64,000 nt of DNA from Triatoma infestans (Eukaryota; Arthropoda; Insecta; Hemiptera; Reduviidae): contig JAAEAF010005006.1 of NCBI GenBank assembly GCA_011037195.1, forward strand, positions 26,046 to 90,045, written 5' to 3'. Under the pieces are notes generated by a model, which searched no databases, had not been told where the DNA came from, and saw nothing but the letters and a program-made list of their open reading frames with translations. Of this stretch, positions 23,511 through 36,409 are shown one piece after another. The position numbers were made by a program, and so were the translations under genes. Positions within the stretch are counted from its first letter, which is position 1; the number at the start of each line of letters is the position of its first letter.

Positions 23511-24770
23511 GTGAAATGTATTGCAGCTTTTTGGTCAGGGAAAACTGATTAATTTTTGTTTTCCAATTTTAATAATCAATCGTATGGAGTGAGATCTTTT
23601 CACTCCACTGATCGAATCATTACATGAAAATCCTTCAGATTCTACTAAAAGAATGAGATCTTTCTAAAATCGGAACGGTTTGCTTCGGTAGTCTTTTTTT
23701 CTGCTGCTTGACACACAAAAAAAAAAAATTCGTTGAAGTCAGGTTAATAAATATATCTACATGCATAAATCGATCACTATTTTAGGTGAAGGAAATTTAC
23801 CCATCATTAAATTAAACACAGAGAGAGATTTGATTGGGTAAAATTTTTATAATACTTTAAGGTTATTATTATTATTATTGTACTAAATGATAAAGAGTGG
23901 CATGTGATAAAGAAATCTTACGCTCAAAGAAAGAATTATTTAGATGTTTTTGTGCATGTACATATATATTTTGTATGTTTGTGTATGGTTTTGTAAAAAC
24001 TGTCAGATAATAAAAGAAACATGTATAGGGTGTCCATTAAGGTTGATAATAATGCCATGATAAATTTAAGGTCAATACAATAATAAACATGATGTATGTA
24101 GTTTGGGAGAAAGTTAGAACGGAAATAAATTATATCCCTCCAACCTTTTTATATATTAGTAATAATAATAATAATAATAAATTGGAAGTAATATTAATTT
24201 GCAAAACAAGTCTTAGTTCCCACGCCAAACGGAGCCCGCACCTGTAGTAACTCAGAGCAGCCAACACCACCTCCTTCCTCCTCCAGCACAATATATAATA
24301 CACTATCGATATATTTAATATCTTATGCTTCTATAACAAGTTCCGAACTTTAAACAAACTTCTTTTCTTTTTTTTTTTTTGAATGATTAAGTAAGTGTTT
24401 CCATCATTAATTTTCATTAAACGGTAGTTAATCAATCTGCTTTATAACAGATGTTTAATCCAAATATGGGCTTTTAATACAAAATGGCGTGGAAGTTGTT
24501 TTCTAGTCAGTAGATAAATATAATCGCATTAACTCCTCATGCATAGATTAAAAAAAAATACACACACACACACACACGCCCACATTCAGATACAGACCTG
24601 TAAGTTCAAACTTTCCACACATTCAACCATGTGCCAACCCCAATCAGTTCAACAAATGTCCAGTTTTAATATAAACTTTACTAATGGAAAAACTGGCAGG
24701 ATTTTATTAGCACTACTGTCAAAAGCTCAGATCTAAGAACAGATCTGTAGGTGTTCAATATACAGATACT
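23511..24770. other. Gene-free AT-rich DNA
   Basis: Short tri- and dinucleotide tracts occur at 23863-23880, 24159-24180 and 24561-24578. TATAGGGTGTCCATTAAGG at 24026-24044 looks like a DNA-transposon end, but no partner was found. No gene. Confidence 0.4.
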
Positions 24771-24828
24771 ACTATGCAGGGAGTCCCATTTAAACGGGCC
24801 TCTTCTGAAATAACTCTTAAACGAAGGA

Positions 24829-26172
24829 AGATATCAAAAAAGGAGCATGACGCTTGTTGAAGTATTTGCGCTCTAGTTTATGATAGTGGCAATGTTATTA
24901 GATTTTATTGCCGCCTTACACCTAAAATCGGTGATTGAAGGTTGCGATTTCCTATCCCCCCCCCCCCACTTTTTGCTACTGTATTGAAAACTATTAAAAA
25001 AATGAACAAAAATGGCGGTTATTTCACTTCAATATTTCAAACCGTTGCCGAGATATTATATCATTACAGATTACATTTTCGTCGTTTTTTTTCCTGTTTT
25101 TTGTTTCTTAAACTAAAATTAAAAGCAGATTTTTTTATTAATTGCTAATATATAAGTGAGCTCAAATGCTGACAACAGTAAAATCTATTTTAGAACCATA
25201 AGGAACTTAAAAATCAGGTAAAACATCATTAAAACAAAACAATATTCCAGTTTATTTACAAAAATGTATAAAAAAAATATTTCCCATTTATTCAAAATGA
25301 TCTCCTAGGCTTAACCGGCACAAGCGTAGTTGCTGCCAACAGATGAAGCTGTTAACCGTATCAGTCTGCCGGAATTGCTAAGCAGCTTTGGGTTAAGTCT
25401 TCTCTAAGTGCTTCTGGAGTTGTTGGTTCCCTGAAATAATTACTTTCTTTGAGATATCACGAAAGAAAAAATTCAGGAGAGTTTAAATCTGGAATCCTGA
25501 TCTGGAAGGCTAACTTATTGGTCCCTGTCTCCCGATCCAACGGCTAGTGAAGATCTGATTCACTTTTCTCCTCGCCAGATCGCCAGATTTAATCCCAGAA
25601 GCGCTTAGAGAAGACTTAATCCAAACCTGCTTAGTAATTTCAGTACAATGGTACGGTCAGCAACTTCATCACTATGGGCAGCGACTGCGCTTTTGCCGTT
25701 TAATCCGATGAATAAATAGGACATTTTTTTTTTTTTATAGATTTTTGTAAATAAACTGGAATATCGTTTTGTTTTAATGATGTTTTACCTGGTTCTTAAG
25801 TCCCTTATGTATTTAAAGTAGGTTTTAAGCATTGTCATCATTTGAACTCTCTTATTTATTAGAAATTAATAAGAAAATCCAGTTTACAAAACAGAGAAAT
25901 AGGAAAAAAAACGACGAAAATATAATCTTTATAATTCAATATCTCGACAACGGTTTGAAATATTGAAGTGAAATTAACGGCATTATTCTTCATTTTTTTT
26001 AGTAGTTTTCAATACAGTAGTAAAAAGTGGGTGGTCAAAAGGAAATCGCCACTTTCAATCACCGATTTAATGGGTAAGGCGGTAATAAAATCAAATAACA
26101 TTAACACCACCATATACTTCAACGAACATTACGTTCACTTTTTTGATATCTTGGAACATTCCTTGAGATAGT
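24829..26172. mobile_element. Palindromic (fold-back) relic of a mariner/IS630-type transposon
   Basis: Two arms of about 580 bp are inverted copies: roughly 24829-25440 and 25575-26155. Matching landmarks include GATATCAAAAAA (24830) against TTTTTTGATATC (26138), and the ATCGGTGATTGAA block near 24927 against TTCAATCACCGAT near 26056. Read outward from the centre, each arm encodes a worn transposase C-terminus: a WIGR.GP stretch, then NSPEFFLS.YLKE, T.EALREDL, and the start of a GGHFE-like end in the left arm. The catalytic N-terminal two thirds are absent. Both arms hold stops. It could not encode transposase, but its inverted arms could form a long hairpin RNA. Confidence 0.75.
24955..24968. 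repeat. Poly(C) run
   Basis: About 12-13 consecutive C in the left arm of the fold-back relic. The right arm has no matching run, so the run grew after the arms formed. Confidence 0.85.
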
Positions 26173-26214
26173 ATGACTAAGAAATATAGTTTCGTTAAAA
26201 ATTTTTCTACGAAC

Positions 26215-26950
26215 CTAAGTACGAAAGGGAGTGGGGCGAAGGATGGCTAGTATTAGCAAGCATGCCACTAAGTGGTATACAGATGGGTCTAAGATCCTCG
26301 AAGGAACCGGGGCAGGAGTGTTTGGGCCTAGAACTAAACTCTCGGAACCCATGGGCAGGTTTCCCAGCATCTTCTACGCTATTATTTGGATTTTCACGGA
26401 AATTCACGCTATTCGAAGATGCGTCCAGTTGAACCTTGACAGAGGATATCGGAATAAGGAGATAGTTATCCTATCCGATAGTCAGGCTGCCACTGAAACA
26501 CTGAGTTCTTATGTTATCAGTTCTAAAATGAGAATGCCTAGGTAAGCTTAATGACCTAGGCAGAAGAAATAAAGTCACCCTATATTGGGTGCCGGGGCAA
26601 ATCGCCGTGGCAGGTAATGGACATATCGGCGGGGCAGACTCAGGGCACACCCGAGGAAGCTTGAACTACAAGATGATGGCACATGCAGATTCTGTGGGGA
26701 GATGGAGGAAACTCCGATACATCTCCTCACAGACTGTGAAGCCGTCATTCAAAGAAGATTTAGTAGTCTGGGCCGTTACCAGAGAGGGGAGGAGGAAATA
26801 CCTACCCTAGAACCTTCCAGGATTTTGGGATTCTTTAGGGAGCTCAACCTGGAGGGCGTGCTGTAGACTAGCTCATCTTCGGCACCAGAGAGGGTTACAA
26901 TAGATCAAACAGAATGGTCGCAGTACAGAACTCTCAAAAAAAAAAAAGTA
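26215..26950 (+). pseudogene. LINE-C: 3' remnant with RNase H domain and zinc knuckle
   Basis: This is the C-terminal part of a LINE of the group carrying its own RNase H (jockey/I/LOA relatives). RNase H strand 1 reads WYTDGSK (about 26273-26293) with its catalytic Asp, followed by GTGAGVFGPRTKLSEP. An EIHAIRRC helix (about 26400) supplies the usual Glu. ILSDSQAA (about 26469-26492) gives the second Asp. After frameshifts near 26545 a VTLYWVPG stretch follows. The end is a knuckle CRFCGEMEETPIHLLTDC (CX2C-X8-H-X4-C, about 26680-26740). An A run at 26938-26949 marks the 3' end. The reverse transcriptase is missing, so the copy is 5'-truncated. At least two frame breaks make it a pseudogene. 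Confidence 0.88.
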
Positions 26951-28257
26951 TTATTATGCGTAGTTTACACCAAGATCGTTGAAATGATATACGTACTCTA
27001 ACCACTGTACCTTTCTAAAATTCCAAATGAACTGTTTTAGCAAAATCTATGAGAATTTTATTTTATTTTATTTTTTTTAATTGAATCATAACTACAATTT
27101 AAGAATTCAACCACTGACTGACCTTGCCTGAAATATTAAACAAAATATTTATTGCGAAATGATCCGATAGGCATTAATATAGTTGTCAATAAATTCTGAC
27201 AAATACTTCAATTAAAATGTATACCTACTTATATACTGTCAGCAATTTCAATCAGGGTAATTTTACATATAACATCATTAAAATAAGCTAATTTATTTTG
27301 AAAACTTATTTAGACAGTATGAATAAATGACGGACCATTACTGTTAAATTTTTAATAAAAATGACCCTCCCCACTATGTGACCTGATACACTACTAAATA
27401 TAGCGAATAGGGATTTTCAAATTGAAAGATTTATATTTAGACCAAATGAAAGTGTAATAAACAAGACTGAACTAACGTTAGGAAAATTAGCCTGAAACAG
27501 CTGAAATATTATTAGGCGAGAGTTCAATAATACTTGACCACGAATACATTAGATTATTTTTTTCGTGGCGATGAAATAAATTCCATATACTAAACAATAC
27601 TGGATTTACTTACATATTATAATTTAGAAGTTGTATTAATTGTTAAAAATAATCTCTGCAACTTACCTGAAACAAATAAATGAATAAATTATTAAATTTG
27701 ATTTCTTTAAATTTAATTAAAGCCTAATAAGTGCAATTTTAAAAAATCGAAATAAAGTACATTAAAATTGACTGTTTGTGAAAATTAAGCAAAATAATAA
27801 TAAGTAAAACATGAATGTAATGAAAAACTGGAAAGAATTCCTTATGAAACTCTTAAAAAAGGGAGGATCATGGGAAAGTGGACAATTTTCACAGAGCAAG
27901 TGTTTCCAAGGGTCTATGATTTCAGGCGTTATAAATTCAAAAAAAAAAACGTGAGTTTGCGTGACCAGCAAGTACAAAAACATCGCAGAAAAAAATCTGA
28001 ACTTGAACTGATATCATTACGTCATATGTAAACATTTTTTTTTTTTTTTAAATCTATCAACCGGAATTTACGCTTTATATTAAATTGCTTTTTTCTCCAT
28101 GAGAGAGTTGGGGGAACTAGACCAGCAACTTTTTTTGGGGGATCTTAACATTCCTGCGGGTATGTCCGGGAACAAACTTCATTCTATATACATCAAACAC
28201 TGAGACACAAGGGAATCACTAAAGTTTTCGCAGTGGATCTAGTTTTTTAGACATTCC
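26951..28257. other. AT-rich gene-free DNA
   Basis: No recognisable family or coding region. A poly(T) tract lies at 28036-28050 and a T-rich region near 27060-27080. Confidence 0.5.
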
Positions 28258-28263
28258 TTTGGG

Positions 28264-28437
28264 TTTTTTTTTAATTAAGCTGGGTCAACATCAATGATCA
28301 TTGGCGCCGGGAGCACTCCCAGTACACTGCCTGCCTCCAGAAAATGTTCTCTTGACCAGGCTCCGGACAACAGAGGCTCCTAGGAAGAGAAGGGAAACAC
28401 TGCTGGACTAAACCCGGGACCTCCGCGTTCTAGAATT
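28264..28437 (-). repeat. tRNA-derived SINE (type 1), head truncated
   Basis: On the minus strand the order is ACGCGGAGGTCCCGGGTTTAG (B-box region), CTTCCTAGGAGCCTCTG, then a CGGCGCCAATGATC block and an A-rich tail (T run on the plus strand, 28264-28272). The A-box part is missing. Confidence 0.8.
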
Positions 28438-28439
28438 TG

Positions 28440-29880
28440 TTCCATGAAAACCAATAAATAGTTTTCGTGCGCATGAGTGAGACAAGTCAAAAAAAGAAGA
28501 ATCCCAGGTTCCTTCCTTAAACTTGATATTCTGTTCAGGCATCAAAGTGGATCCTATAAGAAGGATTCAGTATAATTCCCGCAGTCCATAGCTTCTAAAA
28601 TTGCACTTAAGTTTGCCAATTTTAGAGATCAAATCAGACTAAAATATGACTCAAGAAGTCTGGAACCAAAGAGTCAAAAATTGAAACCAAGAATTTATGA
28701 AGTCTGTAAATAACTTCCAAAAAGATGCAAAACTAAACACTATAGAAGTCAGTCTGTAAGCTACAAACAAGAGTCCACAAATGATTAGCAAGGACAACTC
28801 TCAAAGAATTATATCAAGCAACAAGTTATATTCAAGGCCCCAGTTTTCACTCTAAAGAAGACTTCGCCAATAATATTCGCTTCTTGAGATCTCTTCAAGA
28901 AGACTTTTACAGGCCAGAGGAGCTAACTAGCCAGTCTAGGCAAACAATCGTTAGAATAAGCAAGAGTTCAAACTAACTACACTATACGCCATCATGCTAT
29001 CAAAATCGCTCTTTGCTTGGCCACCCCAACCTCTCATATTCTAACACTCTTCCTTCAGCCATTCTTCTCCTTTTTCTTACGCAGTAGGCCAAAAATAGAT
29101 TGTATGTACAAGTGTCAATAATGTATTTATTTTTCATTTATCGACAACACCAAATCATTCTGCCTCAACCATTACAGCAGTTATAAAATATTGGGATGCT
29201 AAAATAGCTTGAATAGGTGTAACATAAAGTGGTAGGCAGATAAGATGAAGACGAGGTTAGCATTGAAGGGAAGTAGAGTGTATAACAAAGTGGTTGATGT
29301 GATATTAAAGTGGGGGTGAGAGGAGGTGGCGAAAAGGGAGGTGGTGGGAGGTTGGTTGATATTGAAAAAGATGCTGTGGTCCATAATTCGTAAGTTAAGA
29401 GCGATGGAACAATGACGAAGGGTTGTAGCGAAAATGGTTGGTTAGATAGGTAGGCAGATATACCAACTACTAGTATCATAAAGATGGGGGTTATATATGT
29501 TGCCATGGAGACCGTGTCCAACTTCACAACCCCTCTAAACAGGAGGGCACAACGCTACGGTGATATGCAAACCAGACAGCAGTAGTAGTAGTCGTAATAT
29601 CATGAGCAGGCAGTGGCAGCAACAAAACAGCCAGCCAAGTTCAACACTCCACCACGTACAATAATAATAGGCCGGGCTGCCTGCAAACACCAACACGCAC
29701 ACATCCAACCGTCTAAACCCTTCCAATAATTAGTTTAAACAAAGGCACTGTGCACACTACCATCCCCACCATCGACCACATCTCAATATGACGTCATCGT
29801 CAAATAACACCTCCCTCACAACTACCACTCTCCCACCAATAGTCTCAACTTTTCCAAGCTATTTCACCGCATTTCACATT
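28440..29880. other. Gene-free DNA with a second copy of the 7.5-kb repeat
   Basis: The part 28870-28990 shares ordered blocks with 7540-7680. A GC-richer region at 29200-29850 holds overlapping frames of 60-120 codons on the minus strand, made of Ser/Thr/Pro/Tyr from CT-rich DNA. They lack domains and I do not call them genes. Confidence 0.4.
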
Positions 29881-30250
29881 GAGATCGTGTCAAGTTTTCC
29901 AAATTGAGTTTTCTCTGGAAAGTACATATTTTCAGGCTCCCCAAGTATATATATATAAAAAAAAGAAGGTTTTAGCGAATATGTTTGAGTTAATATATGT
30001 AAATAACAAATCTTAAAAAACGAAATACTCAGGAAGCTCAAACATCAAGTTTAGTTGGAAGAAGGGAATTTCAAATTTCCTCCAGAAAATGCGACATTAA
30101 GTGAAACTTTTTTTAAAGTAAATTTTTGCGCCGAATTCTCTTGAAAACAGCTTCAATGATTTTCTATAATTATTTGCAATTTTAATGGCCCGGATACAAT
30201 AACATAACACATTCTTGTTTGAAACATTTGAATTCAGTGACATTATATTT
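29880..30250 (-). repeat. Helentron-like 3' fragment
   Basis: The fragment begins with GAGATCGTGTCAAGTTTTCC, continues through a TTTTCTCTGGAAAGTACATA block, GAAGGTTTTAGCGAATATG and a CAAACATCAAGTTTAG block, and ends after a CCAGAAAATGCGACATTAAG junction. The terminal hairpin is not preserved. Confidence 0.7.
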
Positions 30251-30409
30251 CAATGTTGTTATTGGGATTTGATCAAAGTCGCCATCTTCTGGCCTATAAT
30301 ATAACTCAAATACTGATTGCCACATTAGCTAACCCATATATGCACACTTACCACAACTTAATTTTTCAGTCCAAATACAAGGTATAATGCAATGGAATTT
30401 GAATCATTA

Positions 30410-30755
30410 AGATTTATGAGGATACGAAGAACCTAGTTACACTCGCTACGTATGCCAAAATAGGGAGGGAGAATTCATATATAAATACAGCCGAGCTAGT
30501 TCTAGAGAAGAACAGTTTGAATACAGTCATCGACATCAGTCAGAAGACATCATTCTACTTTCTACTACTCAGCCAGTCTGTCTCTCTCTTAATTATTCTC
30601 TCGCTACCTTATTCCCTAACTTCTATTAACAGTGTAAAGTCCTTGCAGTTCGTGTTTCTTACTTATTATACAGTGTTTAGCATATCTACAAGTTTATTTC
30701 TTACTCACCCCAATATCATTCTATTCTCTCTTTCGCACACATATCACATTTAATG
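30410..30755 (+). repeat. Solo-LTR-like repeat
   Basis: The stretch shares its layout with 45590-45836 and 53100-53390: a GGGAGA..CT promoter-like block with TATATAAATACAG (30478-30490), a cluster of CAG/TCAG words, the CAGTGTAAAGTCCTTGCAGTT stretch, then TTATACAGTGTTTAGCAT and a pyrimidine-rich end with ATTCTCTCTTTC. At 53100 the same end is followed by a primer-binding-site-like sequence, which supports an LTR. Terminal dinucleotides and target duplication could not be fixed. Confidence 0.5.
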
Positions 30756-32160
30756 AAACTCTATCTATGAGTATCTTACACCAGATTTTTCTTGTTTTTT
30801 TTGTTTTTATTCTAATGCAAATACAACTTTAATACTAAAATATTTGATCGAAAATAAAAGGATATTAAATGATATTTCCGGAGTGGTTTTCCACTTTTGG
30901 TAATGATGTCCCATTAGTTCGTAAATATTAGGCTGCAAAAAGTAGCCCGGCGCTATCTCGTAAGGGGACCCCAAAACATGTGTTCCCCCTGATTTTATCT
31001 GTGTATTATGCGTGCTAAAATAAAGTTCCATGTTTTAAAATTCTTGGTTATACTAATAAATTGTTTTTTTTATTTTTTATAAAATGATTAAGCAGATAGT
31101 AAATTTAAAATAAGAATAATTTTATATAGATAATCTGTAATATTTGCTGTGGCGCTTGTGTGATAATGCGACGTGCAGTCCAAGTTATCAAAAAACCAGT
31201 TTTTTATTCAAATATATGAAAATAGCAGTTTGTTTACTTTCTTAAACCGCTAACACCTCCATTAGGACGAAATTTTATTTTTATATATTAAATTACTTCC
31301 TCTATAATAAATATGTCAAAATAAAAAGAGACAGATATGAACTGTCTAATATAATTATTAATTTATTCATTTTTTATTACAAACATAATTTGTAAGATTT
31401 TATTGCAATATCTAAATTAGAGAAAGTAATAAAAGTGGCAATTATAACTTAATTATTCTTGAAAAAGGTGAAACAAATAATAACTCATAAAGATCATAAA
31501 TCAGTATTTAATAAAACAGGATCTTACTTCATACTGAAAGCCGAACAGAAGAGAGAGAGAAACAGAGCGAGAGATCTATTGTACTTCTTACGAAAGAAAG
31601 CATCTTCAGAAATCCACCACATTTCTTCCAATATAAAATTCCCTAAATTCTTTAAACTCCTTCCAAGTAACATATCTATTTGGTAAACACTGTTCATAAC
31701 ACAATCCAAAACTGTTCGTGTTCTAAGGCTTGGGCTGACCCCGAAGAAGTCAAAATATATTGAAGATAGTCCAGTCTACCCCAACCCCAACCCCAAACAA
31801 ACGAAGAAGTTCATTTAAATCCCAGAACCATTTTTTTTCTTTCAAATATTGATTGTTCAGCAATGTTGAACCGAATTTCCACTTTCCGGAAATCATTTCG
31901 AGATGTTTACAGATCTACTAATTCATTTACTTATTTTATTTATTTTTTTCGCGTGCTACGATTTTATACCAAGTAATTTAAATGTTAAACATTCTTGTTC
32001 TTATCATTTTTTTTTTACTGTTTCGACTTTTTCACCTTCTTCAGGCTTTGGTTTGTATCCAGAAATTTTTTTTAAAAAATCTCTTTATTTGCCTCTTAAT
32101 AAAACAGATTTTCTTGAATAACCAAAAATGGATCTCCTATAAAGCGGTACAAGTTTTATC
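30756..32160. other. Gene-free AT-rich DNA
   Basis: No family or gene was recognised. A T-tract-rich stretch lies at 31930-32110. The open frames of 60-75 codons here overlap one another and carry no domain. Confidence 0.5.
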
Positions 32161-32165
32161 AAGGA

Positions 32166-32372
32166 GGAACGAGTAGGAGCTCAATGGTAGGTAGCACAAG
32201 ATTATAGTACGCGAAAGTCTTGGGTTTGTCTAACAGAGCTGCCGTTAGATTTTCTCGCTTTGTGCAGGCCACTTACCGGCTCAACAGTACCGGAGGCCGG
32301 TAGTGCAATGAATGGCTCCCGGAATCAATAACCGTAGCTGTTAATGTGCCTTACATTAAAAAAAAAAAATTA
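32166..32372 (+). repeat. tRNA-derived SINE (type 1), diverged
   Basis: The A-box region GTAGGAGCTCAATGGTAGG (32174-32192) is followed by a worn B box, TTAGATTTTCTCGCTTTG, CCGGAGGCCGGTAGTGCAAT and an AATAACCG..GCTGTTAATGTGCC block. It ends in 12 A residues at 32359-32370. Confidence 0.85.
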
Positions 32373-33465
32373 TATCAATTTGTCATGTTGATAAGAAGTT
32401 GAACAACTTCATGAAAAGAAATTATTTCTGAAAAAAGGCGGTGCGATTTTAATAATGTAACAATCGATATTTTGTCAATAATTTAAAAAAAGATCGTAAA
32501 GTTGGAAATCAAAAATATATCTTGCAATTTTAGCTTATTAGCGAAGAATATATATTCGTGATTAAAACGATCAATACGAATTTAAAAAAAAATATATACA
32601 GACAAAACTAACTATAAAGAAATCAAAAATATAGCAATTTACCCATATTGATCTTATAAATCGATAGTAAAGAAATAAAAATCACTCAGATATAAGTCTT
32701 GTTGAGATGATTTATGTTTAAAATAGCCCCTGTTTAACCAGATATATTTATAACTCAAAAGTGTGAGGAGAAGTACTGTGTATTGTCATAAACTATCAAA
32801 ACTTTCGTGACGTCAATCGGGGCGGTCAACAATCTATCGAGAGTAACTAAACTGAGGTTTTTTTTTTGTAACAAATAAATGGCAACCGTCCAATAAAAAA
32901 AAAAATGCCCCTGTCTTAACCTTGGAATGTTAAATACACCATAAAAAAGCAACCAATAAAAATAAATATTCAAAATAGTATTTATTTCTTAATGTGTCAA
33001 TAAAATAGTTTTATTATGCGCACATAAAACAAAATTTAGACACGTTCTAAGAAGAAAGCAAAAAACTAAATGACTTTTCTACAAAATGATCATAAAGTCA
33101 ATTTGAAAAAACTGGATAATGAACAAAAAAGTTATATTAAAAAAAAAAAAGGACATTATAAATACAAAGGTAATAAATGAAAACCAACAATAAAACTAAG
33201 AAACTGTCCAACGGTTATATATAACTTAAAACAGTTAGTTTATCAAAATAAAATATTATCTTTTCAACATAAATAAAATATAGTTATGGTAATTACTTAG
33301 AGAGGTAATTGATGGAATATTTTATTACTTGGATATAAATAATAATAAAAATAGACTGTTAGAAGACCAGACTGGTTTATTGACTAATTTAAAGATATCA
33401 ACCTTATCGCAATATAAAATTTACTTTTTATTTAATTTCGCATACTGTTTTTTTTTTAAACATGT
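32373..33465. other. AT-rich gene-free DNA
   Basis: A/T runs throughout; no recognisable element or gene. Confidence 0.5.
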
Positions 33466-33833
33466 AATCAAAAATTCTGAGTATGAAGAAAATCGGTGAC
33501 CGGAAGTACGTTTTTACTTCAAGTTGTCTATAATTTTATTCCTAAAAACACGGACGGATTTCATTAAATTTGTTACACTAACTATGAATACAGAGACCTA
33601 TCTATCACTTTTATTGGGAATTTCTTACCGAGAAAGACTATTTAAAGAAGCTTTGGGGGAGGGGGAGTTTCCTGAAAAAAAGTAATTTTATTAAGTTCTA
33701 GATTCTCCAATTGTTATTAAGTTGAAGGAGACAAACAAACATTTGGTAAAAATTAGTAAGTTTGAAGGAAATTTGTCACTAAAATCTGCGTAAAATGGAG
33801 TAAGAGAAAGTCGTGTGAGTGTTTCACGCCAGA
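33466..33833 (-). repeat. Helentron-like 5' end fragment
   Basis: One monomer junction, GACCGGAAGTACG (33499-33511), is followed by the monomer, GGAGTAAGAGAAAGT (33798-33812, the subterminal repeat) and the 5' terminus ending at 33833, next to 12 T residues. The 3' half is absent. Confidence 0.85.
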
Positions 33834-34109
33834 TTTTTTTTTTTTGCAACAGAATGATTCTGAGTGGGCAGCCCAGGAGACAATAGTTTCCATAAAACAT
33901 AAGGAATTAATTGAATAATATAAAAACTGGCAACTGGTAGAGAATTTACAAGATGATTCACATAAAAGGTTAAAGGTTAAGAAGTTAAACCACAATCAAT
34001 AAAGAAGCCAAATGTACGTGATTATGGAAGACAGTAAAGGAACGATACTACTATAATACATATAGATATAACTATTATAGTAATATTATATTAATTAGAG
34101 AAAGTAACA

Positions 34110-34310
34110 AACAATTTTTCTATCTTTTATTTTCTTTTTTCTTATTTTATTAACTGAATGTACTTCCTATAAGAACCACGACTTCCTGGATCACAATCAT
34201 CAATTCTACTTTGTGCGCGGGGTCTTGACCCACTGAAAGCTTCTAATATCTTCCTTCATACCGTCAAACCATCTTCTTCTTTTACCAAATTACTAAAACT
34301 TTTAGAGGAT
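34110..34310 (-). pseudogene. LINE-F: possible 3' end of a LINE
   Basis: The minus strand reads RRRWFDGMKEDIRSFQWVK and then RTK (about 34310-34215), which resembles the arginine-rich C-terminus of LINE ORF2 proteins such as LINE-B and LINE-E. An A-rich stretch follows toward 34110. The segment is short and no reverse-transcriptase motif can be read upstream, so this is a tentative call. Confidence 0.45.
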
Positions 34311-35616
34311 TAAATACCAAATAGTGCAGTGCGATCCTTTCCTGGAAAGCCTGTAAAGCCTCACTTCCTGGAGACCGGCATTGTATTAAAAAAGCTCCAG
34401 GGACACCAAAACATTACCGCATTATAACTCTCATAAAAATTTTAAATGCCTCACAGACATACAGGTCTGGCTGGCTTCATACAATAGCTGGCTTCATAAT
34501 CGCTTTACAAAAAGGAGTTTTGCTCAAAGTGGTATTGTCTGGGATTCCATGGCTTTCCATAAAAAAAAGAAACATCATCTATTTCATGCTTTATTTTCTA
34601 TCTCGAATTTACTATCACATACCGCGGTAGTGGGCAAGTATTCTTATCAACGTAACGAAATTGAGTTTCCACTGGAATTATCCAGCGGTTTTAAGGGAAT
34701 AAACTCCTATTTGAGTCTAAGAACATTATTTTCTATACTTTGGAGTTCCAATCATTTGATAAGTACTTCACAACAAATTCTTGAAAGATCCCGCTAAGTT
34801 TTTATTATTATTATTATTATTATTAAGCTTTAGTTAGTACCATTGAATGTTGTTAATAAACATGTGTGATATACTGACATAAAGGGCCGTTAATCCATTC
34901 GGGACAGTTTGTTTGTTTGGTGTTTTTAGTCTAAATATCGACAAGAGTAATCAGACATTAACATCAATTTTAGCTAAATGGAAAAAGAAATAAAAAGAAA
35001 ATGAAACAGAACACTGGATCATCTAATCCATCATCAATCATCCCAAATAACCAATTACTCTAGAAAATCACTTCCTAATCATAAAAATCACCAGGAAATC
35101 TCAGTGGCGGCTGGTCAGCATGTTGTGCCCCCACCCGCAAACTGAGCCAGGAATCCACCATCTAGTTACAAAGTGCGAAACATCATTTATCAATTCAATG
35201 CCATTATTTATCTGCTTGATGTAAACAATTTCCCACAGGGTACTCACTCTTTGAACAGCTAGATAACACTGATCTTTAACGTAAAACGTAGTCTAGTTTT
35301 ATTACGTCACGGTTATATGAAAGAGGTCATCCAAATATCACTTCTTTAAAGTCACTCAAGCTAGAGAAGATTCTCTCACTTACTTAAAGAAAGAGATGAA
35401 GGGCTGAAGAAATCAAAAGAAAAAAATGGTTATAAAAGGAGAAAATTCTTTCATTTCTTTTTAATTTCTTTATTTTAAGAACATTTTGCTTCCACGCCGA
35501 TTTTTCGGACTGAGTTTTCATCAAAAATGCTAATTGGGACCCGCCAGATACGAAAATATATTTTCGGGAATTATCTGAATGTATTAAGTCTTCGTTTTAG
35601 TACAGCTGTACCGTTC
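34311..35616. other. Gene-free DNA with a (TTA)n microsatellite
   Basis: A (TTA)n tract lies at 34803-34825. A fragment near 34375-34410 faintly recalls a type 1 SINE body. Nothing else was recognised. Confidence 0.4.
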
Positions 35617-35839
35617 CTCTAAAGCAGGGATATTCAACCTACCCCACTAGTGGGCGATTCAAGCTATTATGTTGGGCGGTAGGAGGTTTAGTCTGAGGCT
35701 ACTCCAAAGTTTGTCAAAGGGTGACATGTTTGCTTCGTTATATGCATTATATGATAGTGTCATACAACTTTTTTGAAAGTATTTATCGAAACCAATCTCT
35801 GTCAACAATTAAAAACATTAAAGAATGATTATGCTTTTT

Positions 35840-36375
35840 GATTTGGCAGATATTTTCAAGAGATTTAATGAAATCAATTTTGCAGCTTCAAAGAGCATTA
35901 TAAAACTCTTATCAATTGCCAAAATATTGTGTCATTATTTATCGACGAATTAGATCTTCTTCGATATAATCTATTGAAGAAAGAATTTCATCAGTTTCCC
36001 TACCATCTATAAAAGATGCTGTAACTCCAGAGAAGATTGAAAAAATGAATAACCATGTTAACAAACTTAAATTGTATATGGAAAAACGATTTGAAAATAT
36101 TTTGAACTTGAAGGTGAATGTCTGGATGAAAAACTTATTTACCGGAAATATTGAGGAGGCTGATACTACTTACCAAGAGAACTGTAAGAACTTAGATATG
36201 AAGAAGAGAGCAAATAACATTTTCATAGAGGTAGATGGGAAAAAAATGACTGATGGCTGAATGAAAAAATTGCCTGCTTTATATCCAAATAATGTGCAAA
36301 TCGATAGCCAATTTATTGATACTCTTCCTTACCTCGTGTCTTGTAGAATCAGGCTTTAGTGTTGTTTAATAAATA
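35840..36375 (+). pseudogene. hAT transposase C-terminal remnant (SCAND3/ZBED-like)
   Basis: The product would bind the element ends and catalyse cut-and-paste transposition. Only the C-terminal third remains. The longest open part (36045-36260) reads NNHVNKLKLYMEKRFENIL and later NLKVNVWMKNLF. It is preceded by KKEFHQFPYHL in another frame and followed by a LPYLVSCR stretch that, with one base shift, becomes the ESGFSVV hAT dimerisation motif (about 36330-36370). A stop at 36258-36260 and shifts near 36000 and 36350 break it. The zinc-finger and catalytic N-terminal portions were not found between 35625 and 35840, so a large internal deletion is likely. Confidence 0.85.
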
Positions 36376-36409
36376 ACAGTAAAAAAAATAAATAAAAGTG
36401 AGCTCTTTT

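Noticed and set aside
29165..29726. Several minus-strand frames of 61-120 codons
   Set aside because: Low-complexity Ser/Pro/Tyr/Cys text in overlapping phases from CT-rich DNA; no family resemblance.
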